In this document: piece after piece, positions 20,243 to 29,130 of the stretch | Layout of the letters: the number at the start of each line of letters is the position of its first letter | Position numbering within the stretch: the first letter of the stretch is position 1 | NCBI RefSeq assembly: GCF_000807275.1 | Contig: NZ_CP009056.1 | Span: forward strand, 62,001 to 126,000 | Length of the DNA stretch: 64,000 bases | Reading direction: 5' to 3' | DNA from: Frischella perrara | GTDB taxonomy: Bacteria; Pseudomonadota; Gammaproteobacteria; Enterobacterales; Orbaceae | Made by a program: the position numbers and the translations under genes | The notes under the pieces: model-generated | Databases searched by the model: none | What the model saw: only the letters and a program-made list of their open reading frames with translations | What the model was told of the DNA's origin: nothing

Positions 20243-21061
20243 ATGAAATCATTATTAAAAATGACATTGATTAGCGGCGCGATTGTGCTTGCGTTAACTG
20301 GGTGTGATGATAAAAAAACCGAAACAAAATCACAACCACAACCAGCTACCGAAGTCACTACAGCAGCAAATGATCAACAACAAAATTCTAATGTTGAATA
20401 TGATCAGAAAGCCGAAGCTTATGCAATTGGCGTATCAATGGGTACAAATCTAAGAGAAAACCTAGAATATAACAAAATCATTCTAGATCACAATCAAATT
20501 AGTAAAGGTTTTAGTGATGCTTTAGCTAATAAATCACAATATAAAGAAGATCAAATTAAAACAATTCTTAAAGGATTGAATGAGCGCCTCGAAAAAGAAG
20601 CAGCAGAAAGTTTTGAAGCAGACAAAGCGGCTAGCATTAAAGCCGGTGATCAATTCCGTAAAGAATTTGCAGCAAAAAGTGACGTGAAAAAAACGGATTC
20701 TGGTTTATTATATCAAATTATTGATGAAGGTAAGGGACCACACCCGACTAATAATGAAACTGTAATTGTTCATTATGTTGGTACATTAGTTGATGGGCAA
20801 AAATTTGACAGTTCCTATGACCGTGGTGAAGCAGCTACTTTCCCTCTTAATAGTGTAATTAAAGGTTATAAAGAAGGTCTTCAATTAATTGGTGTCGGTG
20901 GTAAAATTAAATTAGTTATACCGCCTGAGTTAGCTTATGGTGATGAGAAAATCCCTTCATTTGATGGGAAAGCTGAGATTCCACCAGCATCAACGTTAGT
21001 ATTCGAAGTTGAATTATTAGGTATTGATAATCAAAACGAATCGTCTTCTAACAACCAATAA
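20243..21061 (+). CDS. fkpA: FKBP-type peptidyl-prolyl isomerase FkpA, predicted lipoprotein
   Basis: Envelope proline isomerase and chaperone. The order is a signal peptide, an N-terminal dimerisation domain (QKAEAYAIGVSMGTNL, residues about 50-130) and a C-terminal FKBP domain (VIVHYVGTLVDGQKFDSSYDRG, IPPELAYG). E. coli FkpA is a soluble periplasmic protein. This one has a lipobox, LALTGC, with Cys21 as the lipidated residue and Asp22-Asp23 after it. In E. coli Asp at position +2 retains lipoproteins in the inner membrane. A low-complexity linker rich in Gln/Thr/Lys follows. 272 residues. tusD follows after 9 bases; E. coli has yheO between them. Confidence 0.93.
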   Translation: MKSLLKMTLISGAIVLALTGCDDKKTETKSQPQPATEVTTAANDQQQNSNVEYDQKAEAYAIGVSMGTNLRENLEYNKIILDHNQISKGFSDALANKSQYKEDQIKTILKGLNERLEKEAAESFEADKAASIKAGDQFRKEFAAKSDVKKTDSGLLYQIIDEGKGPHPTNNETVIVHYVGTLVDGQKFDSSYDRGEAATFPLNSVIKGYKEGLQLIGVGGKIKLVIPPELAYGDEKIPSFDGKAEIPPASTLVFEVELLGIDNQNESSSNNQ

Positions 21062-21070
21062 TTTAATAAA

Positions 21071-21454
21071 ATGGATAGTCAGATTTTAAACTATACCATT
21101 ATGGTTACGGGTTCTGCTTATGGGGCCCAATCATCATTTTGTGCTTACCAATTTTGTCAATCTTTATTAGCTAATACATCTCACCATATTCGATCCATTT
21201 TCTTTTATGCTGATGGAACTTTAAATGCAAATTATTTTGTCAGCCCGGCAAATGATGAATTTGATATTGTCAATGCTTGGCAGGAGTTATCGAGGGACTA
21301 TGATGTGCCTTTATTTGTCTGTATTGCTGCCGCTCAACGTAGAGGCGTGATAAATGAACAGGGTAAAAATAATGTTGGTTCACAGTTCCAATGTGTTGGT
21401 CTTGGAGATCTAAGTGAATCAATTGCTAACAGTGATAGATTTATTCAATTTTAA
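21071..21454 (+). CDS. tusD: Sulfur relay protein TusD
   Basis: DsrE-family sulfur carrier of the TusBCD complex, passing sulfur from TusA to TusE for 2-thiouridine at the tRNA wobble base. The protein aligns along its length with E. coli TusD: MVTGSAYGAQSS, FFYADGTLNAN and DEFDIVNAWQEL. The sulfur-carrying Cys (Cys78 in E. coli) is present in FVCIAAAQRRGV. 127 residues, E. coli 128. No strong ribosome site precedes ATG 21071, so translation may be coupled to fkpA. Confidence 0.93.
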   Translation: MDSQILNYTIMVTGSAYGAQSSFCAYQFCQSLLANTSHHIRSIFFYADGTLNANYFVSPANDEFDIVNAWQELSRDYDVPLFVCIAAAQRRGVINEQGKNNVGSQFQCVGLGDLSESIANSDRFIQF

Positions 21455-21465
21455 TCTATAAATGA

Positions 21466-21831
21466 ATGGTGAGCGTTTTGAAGAATATAGCCATAATCTT
21501 TAATCATCCGCCACACGGAACCAGCTGCGGACGTGAAACTTTAGATCTCGCGTTGGCTCTATCGGACATTAATCAAATTTCTGTTTTTTTTATCAATTCT
21601 GGCGTGATAAATTTATTGAAAAATCAACAGCCAGATAAGATTTTAATGAGAGATTATATCTCAACGTTCTCAATGTTATCACTTTATGATATTACAAACG
21701 TTTATGTTTGTGCCGATGCTCTGCTTGCATTAAATATAACCGCAAGTGAGTTAGTCATTGACGCACAAGCCATGACTAAAATTGAGATGGCAAAATTACT
21801 ATCTAAACATGATGCTATTATAAATATCTAA
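21466..21831 (+). CDS. tusC: Sulfur relay protein TusC
   Basis: Second DsrE-family subunit of the tRNA 2-thiouridine relay. Matches E. coli TusC over IFNHPPHGTSCGRETLDLAL, ILMRDYISTFSMLSLYDI and the terminal KHDAIINI. 121 residues, E. coli 119. The start could be ATG 21466 or the next-codon GTG. In E. coli tusB follows directly. Here the stop is followed by two hairpins and then convergent ung, leaving about 75 bases with no room for tusB. Confidence 0.92.
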   Translation: MVSVLKNIAIIFNHPPHGTSCGRETLDLALALSDINQISVFFINSGVINLLKNQQPDKILMRDYISTFSMLSLYDITNVYVCADALLALNITASELVIDAQAMTKIEMAKLLSKHDAIINI

Positions 21832-21833
21832 AT

Positions 21834-21889
21834 CATAGGTAATTTAATTCACCTATGTAATATGATGTTAATAATATCATATTTATTTT
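21834..21889 (+). terminator. Tandem hairpins ending the fkpA-tusDC transcript
   Basis: Stem CATAGGT (21834-21840) / ACCTATG (21851-21857), then ATATGAT (21860-21866) / ATCATAT (21876-21882) followed by TTATTTTT. The second is a typical intrinsic terminator on the plus strand. Confidence 0.7.
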
Positions 21890-21908
21890 TCTTGTTCTCT
21901 TTGTGTAA

Positions 21909-22601
21909 TTATTTACTCATTTCTTCTGGTAAACGAGGTTGCCAATCAATGGGTGTTTTCCCTTGTTGTGTTAATATTTCATTTGCCTTTGCAAAATGTT
22001 GGCAACCAAAAAAACCTCGATGAGCCGATAAAGGCGAAGGGTGAACAGATGTTAGAACATGATGTTTTTGCCGATCAATAAATTGCCCTTTATTCTGAGC
22101 TGGTGAACCCCATAATAGGAAAATAATACCCGAGAGTTTTTGGTTAATTGCATCAATAACATGATCGGTGAACTTTTCCCAACCGATTTTCGCATGGGAA
22201 TGTGCTTGCCCCGCCTGAACAGTTAGTACATTATTAAGTAATAATACGCCTTGTTCCGCCCAATATCCTAAATAACCGTGGTTAGGGATATGGAAGTTAG
22301 GAATATTGGTAGCTAACTCTTTATACATGTTTTGCAGTGAAGGTGGTGGTTTTATTCCAGGTAATACTGAAAATGATAGCCCATGTGCTTGATGAGGACC
22401 ATGGTAGGGATCTTGCCCTAAAATAACGACTTTGATATTCGAAAATGGAGTGAATCGAAAAGCATTAAACACATCTTTTTGTGGTGGATAAATAGTTTTA
22501 CCACTTTCGCGTTCTTGAGAGACAAATTGCATAATATGTTGGAAATATGCTTTTTCTTTTTCTACTCCAATTACATCATGCCAAGTTAATTGATTAGCCA
22601 T
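21909..22601 (-). CDS. ung: Uracil-DNA glycosylase
   Basis: Removes uracil from DNA to begin base excision repair. The catalytic water-activating Asp is in [20 protein letters not shown] (residues about 56-75). The leucine loop appears as [15 protein letters not shown] with the catalytic His near residue 185. 230 residues, E. coli 229. It is divergent from grcA, the same neighbour pair as in E. coli. Confidence 0.97.
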   Translation of the reverse strand: MANQLTWHDVIGVEKEKAYFQHIMQFVSQERESGKTIYPPQKDVFNAFRFTPFSNIKVVILGQDPYHGPHQAHGLSFSVLPGIKPPPSLQNMYKELATNIPNFHIPNHGYLGYWAEQGVLLLNNVLTVQAGQAHSHAKIGWEKFTDHVIDAINQKLSGIIFLLWGSPAQNKGQFIDRQKHHVLTSVHPSPLSAHRGFFGCQHFAKANEILTQQGKTPIDWQPRLPEEMSK

Positions 22602-22768
22602 AATTTACTTTAAATTCTCTTTAGTACTTCATGTTTTAATTATACCTAAAATTACCAATAATCCTAATGATATCAGGGATTACATGATAGCAATTATTAT
22701 TATGCTAGCAATACATTGAAATCCTAAAAACTTAATAAAGGAAATAATTATCATATTAATAGCATTTT

Positions 22769-22782
22769 TTGATTTAAATCAA
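22769..22782. promoter_or_regulatory. Perfect FNR box upstream of grcA
   Basis: TTGATTTAAATCAA matches the FNR consensus TTGAT-N4-ATCAA with no mismatch. Its centre is about 76 bases upstream of the grcA start. A TATAGT at 22796-22801 lies downstream as a -10 candidate, though its spacing is shorter than the class II ideal. Anaerobic activation of grcA is expected from E. coli. Confidence 0.85.
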
Positions 22783-22851
22783 AAAAAATAAGTGCTATAG
22801 TATCCCTAGTTATTCTAAGGAAATTGATTAAGCTCGGAAGGAGGGTTTAAA

Positions 22852-23235
22852 ATGATTACAGGTATTCAAATTACAAAAGCAGAAAATAGTGCTCTTCAAA
22901 ATTCTTTCTGGTTATTAGATGATACAACTAACGAAGCACGCTGTGTAGCGGCTAAATCTGTTTACAAAGAAGATCAAATATTACCTAAAGCGGAACTTGG
23001 AAATTTCGAATATCGTGAAATTCCTTTAGATGTCGCTCCTACTATTAAAGTAGAAGGTGGTCAACATTTAAACGTGAATGTTCTACGTCGTGAAACTTTG
23101 GAAGATGCGGTTAAGCACCCAGAAAAATATCCACAATTAACTATCCGTGTTTCAGGTTATGCAGTACGTTTTAATTCTTTAACACCTGAACAACAACGTG
23201 ATGTAATTTCTCGTACTTTTACTACTAACATGTAA
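22852..23235 (+). CDS. grcA: Autonomous glycyl radical cofactor GrcA (YfiD)
   Basis: Small spare glycyl-radical domain that restores pyruvate formate-lyase after oxygen damage. The C-terminal half is nearly identical to E. coli GrcA, including the radical glycine in [20 protein letters not shown]. 127 residues, the same length. The ATG is preceded by GGAAGGAGGG, a strong ribosome site. A perfect FNR box upstream and a strong terminator downstream make it a one-gene, oxygen-controlled unit. It implies an anaerobic mixed-acid metabolism using pflB, which is outside the window. Confidence 0.97.
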   Translation: MITGIQITKAENSALQNSFWLLDDTTNEARCVAAKSVYKEDQILPKAELGNFEYREIPLDVAPTIKVEGGQHLNVNVLRRETLEDAVKHPEKYPQLTIRVSGYAVRFNSLTPEQQRDVISRTFTTNM

Positions 23236-23256
23236 TTGTTTCTGTTTGTGAAAGTA

Positions 23257-23286
23257 AATAACCCAGTTTGACTGGGTTATTTTTTA
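23257..23286 (+). terminator. Terminator of grcA
   Basis: 10-bp stem AATAACCCAG (23257-23266) / CTGGGTTATT (23272-23281) followed by TTTTT. Confidence 0.9.
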
Positions 23287-23328
23287 TCTATTAAAAAGTA
23301 AATATTATAATTTATAACACTTAATTGC

Positions 23329-23907
23329 TTAGTGATGTGAACCTTTAGGTGCTCCAATCGGTAATATGGTGCGGCCATATTGTTCATTTAATACTTCGGC
23401 CATAGCTAAATAAATAGCACTAGCACCACAGATGATACCTTCAAAACCAGCAATATTAATAATGGTATGATTTTCACAGATATTACCAATAGCAAGTAAA
23501 GCAAATAATATAGTCAAACTACCAAAGACAAATTGTAAAGCTTTATTGGCTTTTAGTGTACCGATAAACATAAATGCAGTAAAAATACCCCATAATGCTA
23601 AAAAGATACCTAAAAAGGTTTTATCGGTAGTCGCTGTTGCGGCTGAAGTTGGTAAATACCATATTCCGACTAATGCAATCCAGAAGAATCCATAAGACGT
23701 AAATGCGGTAGTTCCAAACGTATTTCCTTTACGAAATTCTAAAATTCCAGCGATAACTTGTGCTAAGCCACCATAAAAAATACCCATAGCTACAATAGCA
23801 GTCGTTGCAGGAAAGAATCCAGCATTATGAATATTTAATAAAACAGTGGTCATCCCAAATCCCATTAAACCTAGTGGACCAGGGTTAGCAAATTTAATAT
23901 TTTCCAT
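23329..23907 (-). CDS. satP: Acetate/succinate transporter SatP (YaaH)
   Basis: Inner-membrane channel-like transporter of the GPR1/FUN34/YaaH family that moves acetate and succinate with protons. The family signature NPGPLGLMGFGMTT is at residues 8-21 and six membrane helices fill the rest. KGNTFGTTAFTSYGFFWI and the ending LNEQYGRTILPIG match E. coli SatP (188 residues; 192 here). It diverges from dnaK, a relic of the E. coli satP-dnaK neighbourhood, from which the small genes between have been lost. Confidence 0.95.
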   Translation of the reverse strand: MENIKFANPGPLGLMGFGMTTVLLNIHNAGFFPATTAIVAMGIFYGGLAQVIAGILEFRKGNTFGTTAFTSYGFFWIALVGIWYLPTSAATATTDKTFLGIFLALWGIFTAFMFIGTLKANKALQFVFGSLTILFALLAIGNICENHTIINIAGFEGIICGASAIYLAMAEVLNEQYGRTILPIGAPKGSHH

Positions 23908-24011
23908 AAAAATCCTACATATATAAGTGCGATTAATGTTTAAAGCGTGCTAATAATACGGTGAGTATTTCGCTCAATCAAGTAAGAAGGAAAAAAAATT
24001 TACATTTACCC

Positions 24012-24039
24012 CTTGATATTAACAGCAATGCTCCCATTT
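24012..24039 (+). promoter_or_regulatory. Upstream sigma-32-like promoter of dnaK
   Basis: CTTGATA (24012-24018) and CTCCCATTT (24031-24039), 12 bases apart, resemble the heat-shock consensus CTTGAAA / CCCCATNT. It is about 130 bases before dnaK. Confidence 0.6.
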
Positions 24040-24075
24040 TAATGAAAACGAGTAATTCCTTGTGAATTTTAAGGT

Positions 24076-24103
24076 CTTGAAAAAATATATTTCGGCCTTA
24101 TAT
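24076..24103 (+). promoter_or_regulatory. Proximal sigma-32-like promoter of dnaK
   Basis: CTTGAA (24076-24081) is followed after 14 bases by CCTTATAT (24096-24103). With the upstream copy this gives two tandem heat-shock promoters, as reported for E. coli dnaKJ. Confidence 0.65.
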
Positions 24104-24141
24104 ATAAGGAATATATGATAGGATTTTAGGAGAAGATTATT

Positions 24142-26055
24142 ATGGGTAAAATTATTGGTATTGATTTAGGTACAACAAATTCATGTGTTGCAGTTATGGA
24201 CAATGGACAAGCTCGAGTATTAGAAAATGCAGAAGGCGATCGCACCACTCCATCGATTATTGCATATACACAAGATAATGAAATATTAGTTGGTCAACCA
24301 GCTAAACGTCAGGCTGTAACCAATCCACAAAATACATTATTTGCAATTAAACGTTTAATCGGTCGTCGTTATGAAGATGCTGAAGTTCAACGTGATGTTG
24401 GGATCATGCCATATAAAATTGTTAAAGCAGACAATGGTGATGCTTGGGTAGATATAAAAGGTCAAAAAATTGCGCCACCACAAATCTCTGCTGAAGTATT
24501 GAAAAAAATGAAGAAGACAGCTGAAGATTATCTTGGTGAACCGGTAACTGAAGCCGTTATTACTGTACCTGCTTATTTTAATGATGCACAACGTCAGGCA
24601 ACTAAAGATGCAGGTCGTATCGCTGGATTAGATGTTAAACGTATTATTAATGAACCAACAGCTGCAGCATTAGCATATGGTTTAGATAAAGATGTTGGTA
24701 ACAGAACAATTGCTGTGTATGACCTTGGTGGTGGTACATTTGATATCTCAATTATCGAAATTGATGATGTAGATGGTGAAAAAACATTTGAAGTATTAGC
24801 AACTAATGGTGATACACACTTAGGTGGTGAAGACTTTGACTCTCGCTTGATTAATTATTTAGTAGAAGAGTTTAAACGTGAACAAGGCGTTGATCTAAAA
24901 AATGATCCTTTAGCAATGCAACGTTTAAAAGAAGCGGCTGAAAAAGCTAAGATTGAATTATCATCAGCACAACAAACTGATATTAATTTACCATATATTA
25001 CAGCTGATGCATCAGGTCCTAAACACTTAAATATTAAAGTAACGCGTGCTAAATTAGAATCATTAGTTGAAGATTTAGTAAAACGCTCTATGGAACCAGT
25101 AAAAACAGCATTAAAAGATGCAGGTTTGTCTGTTTCTGATATTCAAGACGTCATTCTTGTTGGTGGTCAAACTCGTATGCCAATGGTACAAAAAGCCGTT
25201 GCTGACTTCTTTGGTAAAGAACCTCGTAAAGATGTTAACCCAGATGAAGCTGTAGCTGTAGGTGCAGCTGTACAAGGTGGTGTTTTAGGTGGTGATGTTA
25301 AAGATGTATTATTGCTTGACGTAACACCATTATCATTAGGTATTGAAACTATGGGTGGTGTGATGACTCCACTTATTGAGAAGAATACTACTATTCCAAC
25401 TAAACATAGCCAAGTATTCTCAACAGCTGAAGATAATCAATCAGCAGTAACGATTCATGTGTTACAGGGTGAACGTAAACGTGCTGGAGATAATAAATCT
25501 TTAGGTCAATTTAATCTTGACGGTATTCAAGCAGCACCACGCGGTATGCCACAAATTGAAGTAACTTTTGATATTGATGCTGACGGTATTTTACATGTAT
25601 CAGCAAAAGATAAAAATACAGGCCGTGAACAAAATATCACTATTAAAGCTTCATCTGGCTTAAGTGAAGAAGAAATTCAAAAAATGGTTCATGATGCAGA
25701 AGTTAACGCTGAAGCAGACCGTAAATTTGAAGAGTTAGCTCAAGTTCGTAACCAAGCGGATCATCTTGTTCATAGTACACGTAAACAAGTGACAGATGCT
25801 GGCGATCAACTAACTGCTGATGACAAAAAAGCGATTGAAGATGCAGTAAGTGCTTTAGAAGTTGCAGCACGTGGTGAAGATAAAGCTGAAATTGAAGCGA
25901 AGATTCAAGCTGTTGTTGAAGCCTCTAAAAAATTGCTTGATATTGCACAACAACAAGCCCAAGCACAACAAGCAACTGAAGGTGCTGCTAACAGCAGTAA
26001 GCCTGAAGATGATGTTGTTGATGCAGACTTTAAAGAAGTTGATGATAATAAATAA
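24142..26055 (+). CDS. dnaK: Molecular chaperone DnaK (Hsp70)
   Basis: ATP-driven Hsp70 chaperone of the cytoplasm. The ATPase domain starts with [20 protein letters not shown] and continues with [18 protein letters not shown] and the [10 protein letters not shown] signature (to about residue 385). The linker [14 protein letters not shown], the beta-sandwich substrate domain and the helical lid follow, ending in an acidic tail close to the EEVKD type ([11 protein letters not shown]). 637 residues, E. coli 638. Two sigma-32-like promoters precede it. dnaJ follows after 257 bases containing two hairpins, so DnaJ output may be set separately. Confidence 0.98.
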   Translation: MGKIIGIDLGTTNSCVAVMDNGQARVLENAEGDRTTPSIIAYTQDNEILVGQPAKRQAVTNPQNTLFAIKRLIGRRYEDAEVQRDVGIMPYKIVKADNGDAWVDIKGQKIAPPQISAEVLKKMKKTAEDYLGEPVTEAVITVPAYFNDAQRQATKDAGRIAGLDVKRIINEPTAAALAYGLDKDVGNRTIAVYDLGGGTFDISIIEIDDVDGEKTFEVLATNGDTHLGGEDFDSRLINYLVEEFKREQGVDLKNDPLAMQRLKEAAEKAKIELSSAQQTDINLPYITADASGPKHLNIKVTRAKLESLVEDLVKRSMEPVKTALKDAGLSVSDIQDVILVGGQTRMPMVQKAVADFFGKEPRKDVNPDEAVAVGAAVQGGVLGGDVKDVLLLDVTPLSLGIETMGGVMTPLIEKNTTIPTKHSQVFSTAEDNQSAVTIHVLQGERKRAGDNKSLGQFNLDGIQAAPRGMPQIEVTFDIDADGILHVSAKDKNTGREQNITIKASSGLSEEEIQKMVHDAEVNAEADRKFEELAQVRNQADHLVHSTRKQVTDAGDQLTADDKKAIEDAVSALEVAARGEDKAEIEAKIQAVVEASKKLLDIAQQQAQAQQATEGAANSSKPEDDVVDADFKEVDDNK

Positions 26056-26078
26056 TGAGTTATTTGATAATTCATCAG

Positions 26079-26138
26079 TTACTTCAAAGAGCTTGAAGTA
26101 AGTAATTAAAACGGGTAAGAGGTAACTCAAGCCCGTTT
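26079..26138 (+). repeat. Two consecutive hairpins in the dnaK-dnaJ gap
   Basis: First a perfect 9-bp inverted repeat TTACTTCAA (26079-26087) / TTGAAGTAA (26093-26101) with a 5-base loop. Then AAACGGG (26109-26115) / CCCGTTT (26132-26138) with a 16-base loop, followed by AGTTGTTTT. They could be a partial terminator or a protective mRNA 3' end behind dnaK. No separate promoter for dnaJ was recognised in the remaining gap. Confidence 0.6.
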
Positions 26139-26312
26139 AGTTGTTTTAATGAATGAGTTTATTTCGTTTGATTAGATGAAGTGTTCTAACTCATACTAAT
26201 TAGTTAATAGCTCTTAATCGGTAATTGAGTGCTTAAAGAACAAATGTTTTGCTTGTTTTAACCAATTTTAGTTAGGCACTTAAAAATAATTTGAATTAAA
26301 GTAAGGGTTAAT

Positions 26313-27446
26313 ATGGCAAAGAGAGATTATTATGAAATTTTAGGCGTCAACAAGAGTGCTGATGAGCGTGAAATAAAGAAAGCTTATAAGCGCTTAGCGA
26401 TGAAATATCATCCGGATAAAAATCAGGATAATAAAGCAGAAGCAGAAGAGAAATTTAAAGAAGTCAAAGAAGCATATGAAATCTTGACCGATCCACAAAA
26501 GAAAGCTGCTTATGATCAGTATGGGCATGCTGCATTTGAAAACGGTGGTGCTGGCGGTTTCGGTGGTTTTAATGGTAGTGCTGATTTCGGCGATGCCTTT
26601 GGTGATATTTTTAGTGAATTTTTTGGTGGTGGTCGAGGTCGCGGTAGAGCGCAGGCTGATACACGTGGTAACGATTTACAATATAATATTACGTTAACAT
26701 TAGAAGAAGCAGCAGCTGGAGTGACTAAAGAAATTAAGGTTCCAACAGCTGTAGTTTGTAATGTTTGTCACGGTAAAGGTGCAGAAAATTCATCAGATAT
26801 TAGCACTTGTAGTACTTGTCACGGTAGTGGCGTAGTTCAAATGCGACAAGGATTCTTTGCTGTTCAACAAGAGTGTCCAACATGTCACGGTTCGGGTAAG
26901 AGCATTAAAAACCCTTGTAAAAAATGTCATGGTGAAGGTCGAATTCAGAAAACTAAAACATTATCCGTTACCATTCCTGCAGGGGTTGATACGGGTAACC
27001 GAATTCGTTTAGCTGGCGAGGGTGAAGCGGGCAGAAATGGCGCTCAAGCGGGTGACTTATATGTTCAAGTGCAAGTTCGTCAGCATTCTATATTTGAACG
27101 TGATGGCGTTAATTTACATTGTGAAATCCCGATTAATATTGCATTAGCATCATTAGGTGGCGATGTAGAAGTTCCAACCTTAAATGGTAAGGTTAGTTTG
27201 ACTATACCGGCAGAAACGCAAACAGGTAAAGTTTTCCGCCTAAAAGGTAAAGGCGTTAAATCTCTGCGAGGTAGTACAATGGGTGATTTATACTGTCATG
27301 TTGTAGTTGAAACACCTGTTAATCTTACCAATCGACAAAAAGAATTGTTAAAAGAATTAGCCGATAGTTTAAAAGGTGATAAAGGTTCTAAACATAGTCC
27401 GAAAGAAAAGAGTTTCTTTGATAAAGTGAAGAAATTTTTTGGATAA
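26313..27446 (+). CDS. dnaJ: Co-chaperone DnaJ (Hsp40)
   Basis: Delivers unfolded substrates to DnaK and stimulates its ATPase. J domain at residues 1-70 with the essential HPD in KYHPDKNQ. A Gly/Phe-rich linker follows ([20 protein letters not shown], residues 76-115). The zinc domain has four CxxCxGxG repeats: [24 protein letters not shown] and CKKCHGEG. The C-terminal substrate-binding domains complete 377 residues (E. coli 376). A strong terminator follows. Confidence 0.98.
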   Translation: MAKRDYYEILGVNKSADEREIKKAYKRLAMKYHPDKNQDNKAEAEEKFKEVKEAYEILTDPQKKAAYDQYGHAAFENGGAGGFGGFNGSADFGDAFGDIFSEFFGGGRGRGRAQADTRGNDLQYNITLTLEEAAAGVTKEIKVPTAVVCNVCHGKGAENSSDISTCSTCHGSGVVQMRQGFFAVQQECPTCHGSGKSIKNPCKKCHGEGRIQKTKTLSVTIPAGVDTGNRIRLAGEGEAGRNGAQAGDLYVQVQVRQHSIFERDGVNLHCEIPINIALASLGGDVEVPTLNGKVSLTIPAETQTGKVFRLKGKGVKSLRGSTMGDLYCHVVVETPVNLTNRQKELLKELADSLKGDKGSKHSPKEKSFFDKVKKFFG

Positions 27447-27466
27447 TTGACTATTATTTCTTGTCA

Positions 27467-27496
27467 AAACCGACAATTATTTTGTCGGTTTTTTTT
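27467..27496 (+). terminator. Terminator of dnaKJ
   Basis: 10-bp stem AAACCGACAA (27467-27476) / TTGTCGGTTT (27482-27491), running into eight T residues. Confidence 0.93.
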
Positions 27497-27640
27497 ATGG
27501 CTTATAAATTTTTAGGCATAAAAGTAACTTTGTTTAACTAAATTAACTTCAAATCAATAATATTGATTACTCGTTAACATAAAAGTATGTTATAAGCTCA
27601 TTATTGACTGAATTCTTCAATATTCATTTATCAATAAGAT

Positions 27641-28639
27641 ATGAAAAAAATAAAATTTAAAGACATTGCAAAAATGGCTGGTGTATCGACAACAACCGTT
27701 AGTCATATCTTTAATGGTAATGTTGATAGACACAGAATCTCTGACCACACTCGTTTGAAAGTGATTAATATTGCTCGGCAATATCAACATCAACCCAATA
27801 TACAGCGAGCGATTATTAAAGCTACTCGTACAAAAACAATTGGGGTAATCGTGCCGGATATGTCGAATATTAGTTTCTCGCTGTTTTTACATAAATTAGA
27901 GACTATTGCTAGTCAGAAAGGTATTCAATTATTAATTGCTTGCAGTCATTACGATTCTACACAAGAAATTACATCGGCTCAAAATCTACTGCAAAGAAAA
28001 GTTGACGGAATTATTACTATCACTTCATTAATAGACGATAACTTTTATAAGCAAATCCAAGAAGAAACGCCAGTGTTATTTTATGACCGTTATATTCATA
28101 ATAGTAATATACCTTGTGTAACAAGTGAATCTATCCAATCTGTTGCTGATTTAGTAGCTAAAAAAGCTAAGGTGTTAGGTGAGTTTTATTTTTTAGCCGC
28201 AGATAGTCAATTATCAACAATCAATGAACGGTTAATTGGTTTTAAGCAAGGTATTCAACAGGCAGGGTTAACTATTAATTCGGATTGGATTTTATGTGAA
28301 CAATATCAAGAAAATATCGGTTATTATCTTACTGAAAAGCTTGTTGCAACACTTGGTCGTATACCTAAAGCAATATTTACACCCTCTGGCAATTTATTAG
28401 AAGGGGTTTTGTTATATTTAAAACAACAACAAGTTAAACGTCAGGACATTTATTTGTGTTCTTATGACTATAACTTATATCATAATTTACTATGCTATGA
28501 CGTCGATATTATTGCACAAAATTATGATAATATGGTTAAAATCTGTTTCAGAAGTATTCAATCTTTAATTGAGAGAAAACAACTTAAACAGCAATTAACT
28601 TATATTAAACCCCGAACGATTTATTATAATCAGCAATAA
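27641..28639 (+). CDS. LacI-family regulator, ScrR/Cra-like
   Basis: Sugar-responsive transcription regulator. The N-terminal lambda-type helix-turn-helix is FKDIAKMAGVSTTTVSHIFN (residues 6-25). The core sugar-binding domain begins with TIGVIVPDMSN near residue 66. It resembles the sucrose regulator ScrR most: EFYFLAADSQLSTINERLIG aligns with the ScrR run EFYFLGG..RLS..RDRLEGF, and QRKVDGIIT matches the ScrR/Cra subgroup. 332 residues is usual. It is convergent with an EIIB gene and next to a GH172 hydrolase and a CscB-like permease, so a role in fructoside control is likely. The inducer is unknown. Confidence 0.85.
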   Translation: MKKIKFKDIAKMAGVSTTTVSHIFNGNVDRHRISDHTRLKVINIARQYQHQPNIQRAIIKATRTKTIGVIVPDMSNISFSLFLHKLETIASQKGIQLLIACSHYDSTQEITSAQNLLQRKVDGIITITSLIDDNFYKQIQEETPVLFYDRYIHNSNIPCVTSESIQSVADLVAKKAKVLGEFYFLAADSQLSTINERLIGFKQGIQQAGLTINSDWILCEQYQENIGYYLTEKLVATLGRIPKAIFTPSGNLLEGVLLYLKQQQVKRQDIYLCSYDYNLYHNLLCYDVDIIAQNYDNMVKICFRSIQSLIERKQLKQQLTYIKPRTIYYNQQ

Positions 28640-28700
28640 TATAAAACGATTTTTATATCATAGCGTTAGACTTCAAATATGATTAGTGAATTTATCTCAA

Positions 28701-28967
28701 CTATTTTTTATGATCTAAGGTTTGTTTTAATTCACTAAATACCTCTTCAAGTTTATCCTGATCGGTAACAATGTTACATTTTCCATCCTCAGTTTGCGAT
28801 ACGTTGGCTACAGACTCTAAATTTGCAATTTTATCTTTATGAACTAATTTACTGTCTTTCACATCAACTCTTAAACGTGTTGCACAGTGAGTCACGAAAT
28901 TAATATTTTCAGCACCACCTAAGAGTGAAACAAGTTCAAGTACCATTTTTAAATAACCTTTGGCCAT
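28701..28967 (-). CDS. Stand-alone PTS EIIB domain (glucose/sucrose type)
   Basis: An 88-residue protein consisting only of a phosphotransferase EIIB domain. The phosphorylated cysteine is Cys28 in FVTHCATRLRVDVKD, matching the HCATRLR motif of sucrose and beta-glucoside EIIBC proteins. The second conserved edge, IANLESVANVSQTEDGKCNIV, follows. In that family EIIB is normally fused to a membrane EIIC; here no EIIC lies on either side. It may serve an EIIC elsewhere, act as a phosphorylation-dependent regulator of the neighbouring LacI protein, or be a remnant. The frame and key residues are intact, which argues against simple decay. Confidence 0.88.
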   Translation of the reverse strand: MAKGYLKMVLELVSLLGGAENINFVTHCATRLRVDVKDSKLVHKDKIANLESVANVSQTEDGKCNIVTDQDKLEEVFSELKQTLDHKK

Positions 28968-29064
28968 AATGCTAACCCCTTTTTTAAATTGTCTATTTTG
29001 CTTTTAAATGATGACATTCATATTAAATCAAATTTCTCATAATGCGAATTTTGTTTCTGTTTAC

Positions 29065-29095
29065 AATATAGGGCATCTCACGATAACCCTATATT
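29065..29095. repeat. Hairpin between the GH172 and EIIB genes
   Basis: Perfect 9-bp inverted repeat AATATAGGG (29065-29073) / CCCTATATT (29087-29095) with a 13-base loop, 36 bases past the GH172 stop. No T-run follows, so either a weak terminator or an mRNA-stability element. Confidence 0.5.
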
Positions 29096-29130
29096 GATTT
29101 TACAAATATAACTTATCTTATAGCTATCAT

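Noticed and set aside
28640-28660. AT-only hairpin between the LacI-type gene and EIIB
   Set aside because: Pairing consists almost only of A-T in very AT-rich DNA; too weak to call a terminator.
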